Origin: Cytophagales bacterium
Lineage (GTDB): Bacteria; Bacteroidota; Bacteroidia; Cytophagales; Spirosomataceae
NCBI GenBank assembly: GCA_024742395.1
Contig: JANSYO010000003.1
Span: forward strand, 1-64,000
Length of the DNA stretch: 64,000 nucleotides
Direction: 5' to 3'
The notes under the pieces were generated by a model, which searched no databases, had not been told where the DNA came from, and was given only the letters and a program-made list of their open reading frames with translations. Positions 61,888 to 64,000 of the stretch are shown piece after piece; the stretch's first letter is position 1; each line of letters starts with the position of its first letter. Made by a program: the position numbers and the translations under genes.

Positions 61888-63999
61888 TTATTCCGGCAAG
61901 GCAAAAGCCACATATTTAGAGCCTCCTTTAAGGCCGTATCTACCTCCACCTGCATTAATTACTATAAACTGTTTTCCTTTTACTTTGTAGGTGACGGGCG
62001 TTGCAAAACCTCCGGCAGGCAGTAAGTACTCCCATACTTTTTTGCCGGTTTTAATATCATAAGCTTTCAATTTTTCATCGTAAGAGGCTCCTATAAAAAG
62101 TAGTCCGCCTGCGGTGACCACGGGGCCACCATGATTCTCACTTCCTGTCACTAAGCCTTTGGCTTTCAGCTCTTCAAACTCACCTAAAGGCACCTGCCAT
62201 ACGTACTCTCCGGTATTCATATCAATAGCATTGAGAGTACCCCATAGAGGCTGCAGTGCAGGATATCCCTCGTGGTCGAGAAACTGATTATTTCCGCTAT
62301 TCATGTAAGGTGCAACGTAAGGAAACAAAGCCCCTTCTTCTGCAGTGACCTCAACCCTCTTGTGTACATCAAAAACCTCCTCTTTCTTTTCGCCTTCCTT
62401 CTCAATAAGAAATTTCACAATGGCTTCCCGGTCTCTATCTTTGATATGCTGAAATGAGGGCATTCTTCCGCGACCAGATTCCAGTAGACTTAAGATTTCA
62501 GATTCATTCATTCTTTCGCCTACTTTATTTAGATTCGGATAGGCCTGATTTGCGGTCATGTCTGCATCACGAGAATGGCACATTGCACAGTTCTGATTGA
62601 ATAAACGCTCGCCTCTGGGCAATCTTTGTTCTGTACTTCCGGCTTCCAGCTTCTTCATTTCCAGCCACCAAAGCATATTATTCCCGTTGACATAAAAAAT
62701 GCCGTTGGGATCTGCAGCGGCTCCTCCCCACTCGGCTCCTCCACCAAAACCGTAATACAAGGTTCCTTTTTCGCTTGGTGGAAGATATTTGTGACCATGA
62801 TTGCTATTTCTGAATCGTTGCAGAGCAAATTCATGTGCCTCAGGCGTCCGCGTGGTTAGATCCTTCTCTTCCAAGGTTTGACGGGCAAAAGGCTTCGGTT
62901 TGGTAGGAACAGGCTGAGTAGGCCAAGGCACTTCTCCGGGCAAAGCAGGCTCTGTGGGAACAGCCACTTCTTCTACCGGAAATAAAGGTACTCCGGTATC
63001 CCTATCAAAAAGAAAAACAAAGCCGTCTTTGGTAGCCTGTGCTACAGCATCAACTTTTTTACCCTCATGGTTTACGGTCATTAAAGTAGGCGGACAAGGA
63101 ATGTCTTTATCCCATAAATCATGATGGACCGTCTGAAAATGCCAGACTCTTTCCCCCGTTTCCGCATTCAATGATATAACGCAATTGGCAAATAAGTTTT
63201 GACCGGGACGTGCTCCTCCATAGAAATCTACAGAGGGTGAGCCGGTTCCTAAAAATACCCGGCCTCGTTCCTGATCGACTACCATACCCGCCCAGCAATT
63301 GGCCGCACCCAATTTTTTATACGAATCTTCGGCCCAAGTATCATAACCGAACTCACCGGGCAGCGGTATGGTATGGAAAACCCATGCCAGATCTCCCGTT
63401 TTTACGTTGTAAGCTCTTATGTATCCCGGCAGGGCATTGCCTCCCTCTGAGAGCGAAGAACCCATAATAATCAGGTCTTTATAAATCACTCCCGGTGATG
63501 TGGAACGAATACCGTACTGATAGACATCGTAGCCCAGAGTTTCTTCATCTCCCAGCCCAATATGCAGGTCTACTTTTCCATCCTCTCCAAAACTCTTTAT
63601 GAGTTTGCCTGTGCCTGCATCAATGGCCAAAAGGTAAGGTCCTATACTGTATAACAATCGCCGATCTTTTCCCTTTGACCAATAGACCACTCCCCGAATT
63701 GCATGATACTGTGGTCTTAAATCAGAATCTTCATAAGGATCAAACTGCCATTTATGTTCTCCGCTAAAAGCATCTATCGCAAAGAGTTTTTGCCTTGAAG
63801 TGGTACCATACAGAATGCCGTCAATCATTATGGGCTGACACTGATTGGTCATGGGTCTTTCAGCATCTACCTCTTCACCGGTATCATATTCCCAGGCTAC
63901 TTGCAGCTGACTAACATTCTCCAGATTTATGTCATTCAGTTCTGAATAACGTGTTCCGCCACTATCTCCACCGTAATAAGCCCAGTTTGTGATATCAGA
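61888..63999 (-). CDS. PQQ-dependent dehydrogenase with fused cytochrome c domain (5' end outside window)
   Basis: The frame stays open to the window edge, so the N-terminus is missing; the ATG at 63852 is internal, because the 49 preceding codons (NWAYYGGDSGGTRYSELNDINLENVSQLQVAWEYDTG) are clearly quinoprotein. About 703 residues remain. Propeller phrases (FSGEHKWQFDP, TGERVWHFQTVHHDLWDKDIP, TGEYVWQVPLGE) and an inserted haem site (CAMCHSRDAD) are as in the protein at 20738. It oxidises an aldose or alcohol in the periplasm. It heads, or is upstream in, the dgoK-dgoA-MFS-dgoD operon, so aldose to aldonate oxidation that feeds this pathway is the most economical reading. Confidence 0.9.
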   Translation of the reverse strand, partial: SDITNWAYYGGDSGGTRYSELNDINLENVSQLQVAWEYDTGEEVDAERPMTNQCQPIMIDGILYGTTSRQKLFAIDAFSGEHKWQFDPYEDSDLRPQYHAIRGVVYWSKGKDRRLLYSIGPYLLAIDAGTGKLIKSFGEDGKVDLHIGLGDEETLGYDVYQYGIRSTSPGVIYKDLIIMGSSLSEGGNALPGYIRAYNVKTGDLAWVFHTIPLPGEFGYDTWAEDSYKKLGAANCWAGMVVDQERGRVFLGTGSPSVDFYGGARPGQNLFANCVISLNAETGERVWHFQTVHHDLWDKDIPCPPTLMTVNHEGKKVDAVAQATKDGFVFLFDRDTGVPLFPVEEVAVPTEPALPGEVPWPTQPVPTKPKPFARQTLEEKDLTTRTPEAHEFALQRFRNSNHGHKYLPPSEKGTLYYGFGGGAEWGGAAADPNGIFYVNGNNMLWWLEMKKLEAGSTEQRLPRGERLFNQNCAMCHSRDADMTANQAYPNLNKVGERMNESEILSLLESGRGRMPSFQHIKDRDREAIVKFLIEKEGEKKEEVFDVHKRVEVTAEEGALFPYVAPYMNSGNNQFLDHEGYPALQPLWGTLNAIDMNTGEYVWQVPLGEFEELKAKGLVTGSENHGGPVVTAGGLLFIGASYDEKLKAYDIKTGKKVWEYLLPAGGFATPVTYKVKGKQFIVINAGGGRYGLKGGSKYVAFALPE

Positions 64000-64000
64000 A

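Noticed and set aside
63852-63854. ATG as the start of the last PQQ dehydrogenase
   Set aside because: The same frame continues upstream to the window edge with typical quinoprotein sequence, so the gene is cut by the window end.

Overview
The window reads as chromosomal DNA of an aerobic member of the Bacteroidota, probably of the Cytophagia/Sphingobacteriia type. The signs are several SusC/SusD-type nutrient uptake pairs, FecI/FecR-type sigma/anti-sigma genes, a GH3-family protein, a DUF5690 membrane protein, promoters with the Bacteroidota -7 box TAnnTTTG, almost no Shine-Dalgarno sequences, and a large type II-C Cas9. No rRNA, tRNA, transposase or phage gene was found. Species cannot be named from sequence reading alone.

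Layout. 1-15.4 kb is a phosphorus-acquisition region: the end of a TonB-dependent receptor, a secreted purple-acid-type phosphatase, a SusC/SusD pair and, after an unrelated GH3 gene, a phosphonate cluster (DUF5690 transporter-like protein, FAD oxidoreductase, phosphonatase-like HAD hydrolase, a PhnZ-type HD oxygenase with all the key residues I could align, and an alkaline-phosphatase-superfamily enzyme). 15.5-22.9 kb is a minus-strand redox run: IorB/IorA molybdenum hydroxylase, LytTR response regulator with its histidine kinase, a lipoprotein flavodoxin and a PQQ/cytochrome c dehydrogenase; an identical 16-base sequence lies upstream of the kinase and of the dehydrogenase. 23-31.3 kb holds two parallel modules, each an AraC-type regulator diverging from an operon with a secreted SnoaL-like protein, followed by a membrane-anchored Xre regulator that itself ends in a SnoaL-like domain. 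A Tat/lipobox carboxylesterase closes this part.

33.3-42 kb is a complete type II-C CRISPR-Cas locus: 33 repeats and 32 spacers, cas2, cas1 and a 1477-residue cas9 on the minus strand, and a tracrRNA gene on the plus strand directly behind the cas9 start. The anti-repeat pairs with the first 17 bases of the repeat with one bulged A, so crRNAs are read on the plus strand, opposite to cas. A small very basic ORF sits at the far end of the array, and a second, unexplained small RNA candidate with its own terminator lies about 170 bases past the tracrRNA.

42.4-48.1 kb contains a sigma factor/membrane-protein pair, an OmpA-like lipoprotein, a TonB-dependent receptor and a MarR regulator. 48.3-56.5 kb is a FecI-FecR-SusC(STN)-SusD-sulfatase locus, expected to take up and desulfate a sulfated glycan. 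56.6-64 kb is a minus-strand galactonate-type operon: PQQ/cytochrome c dehydrogenase (cut by the window end), DgoK, DgoA, an MFS transporter and DgoD, then a lipoprotein of the fumarylacetoacetase fold. The DgoD carries a Tat signal and the hydratase-like protein a lipobox, which points to sugar-acid chemistry outside the cytoplasmic membrane, with the keto-deoxy product imported, phosphorylated and cleaved inside.
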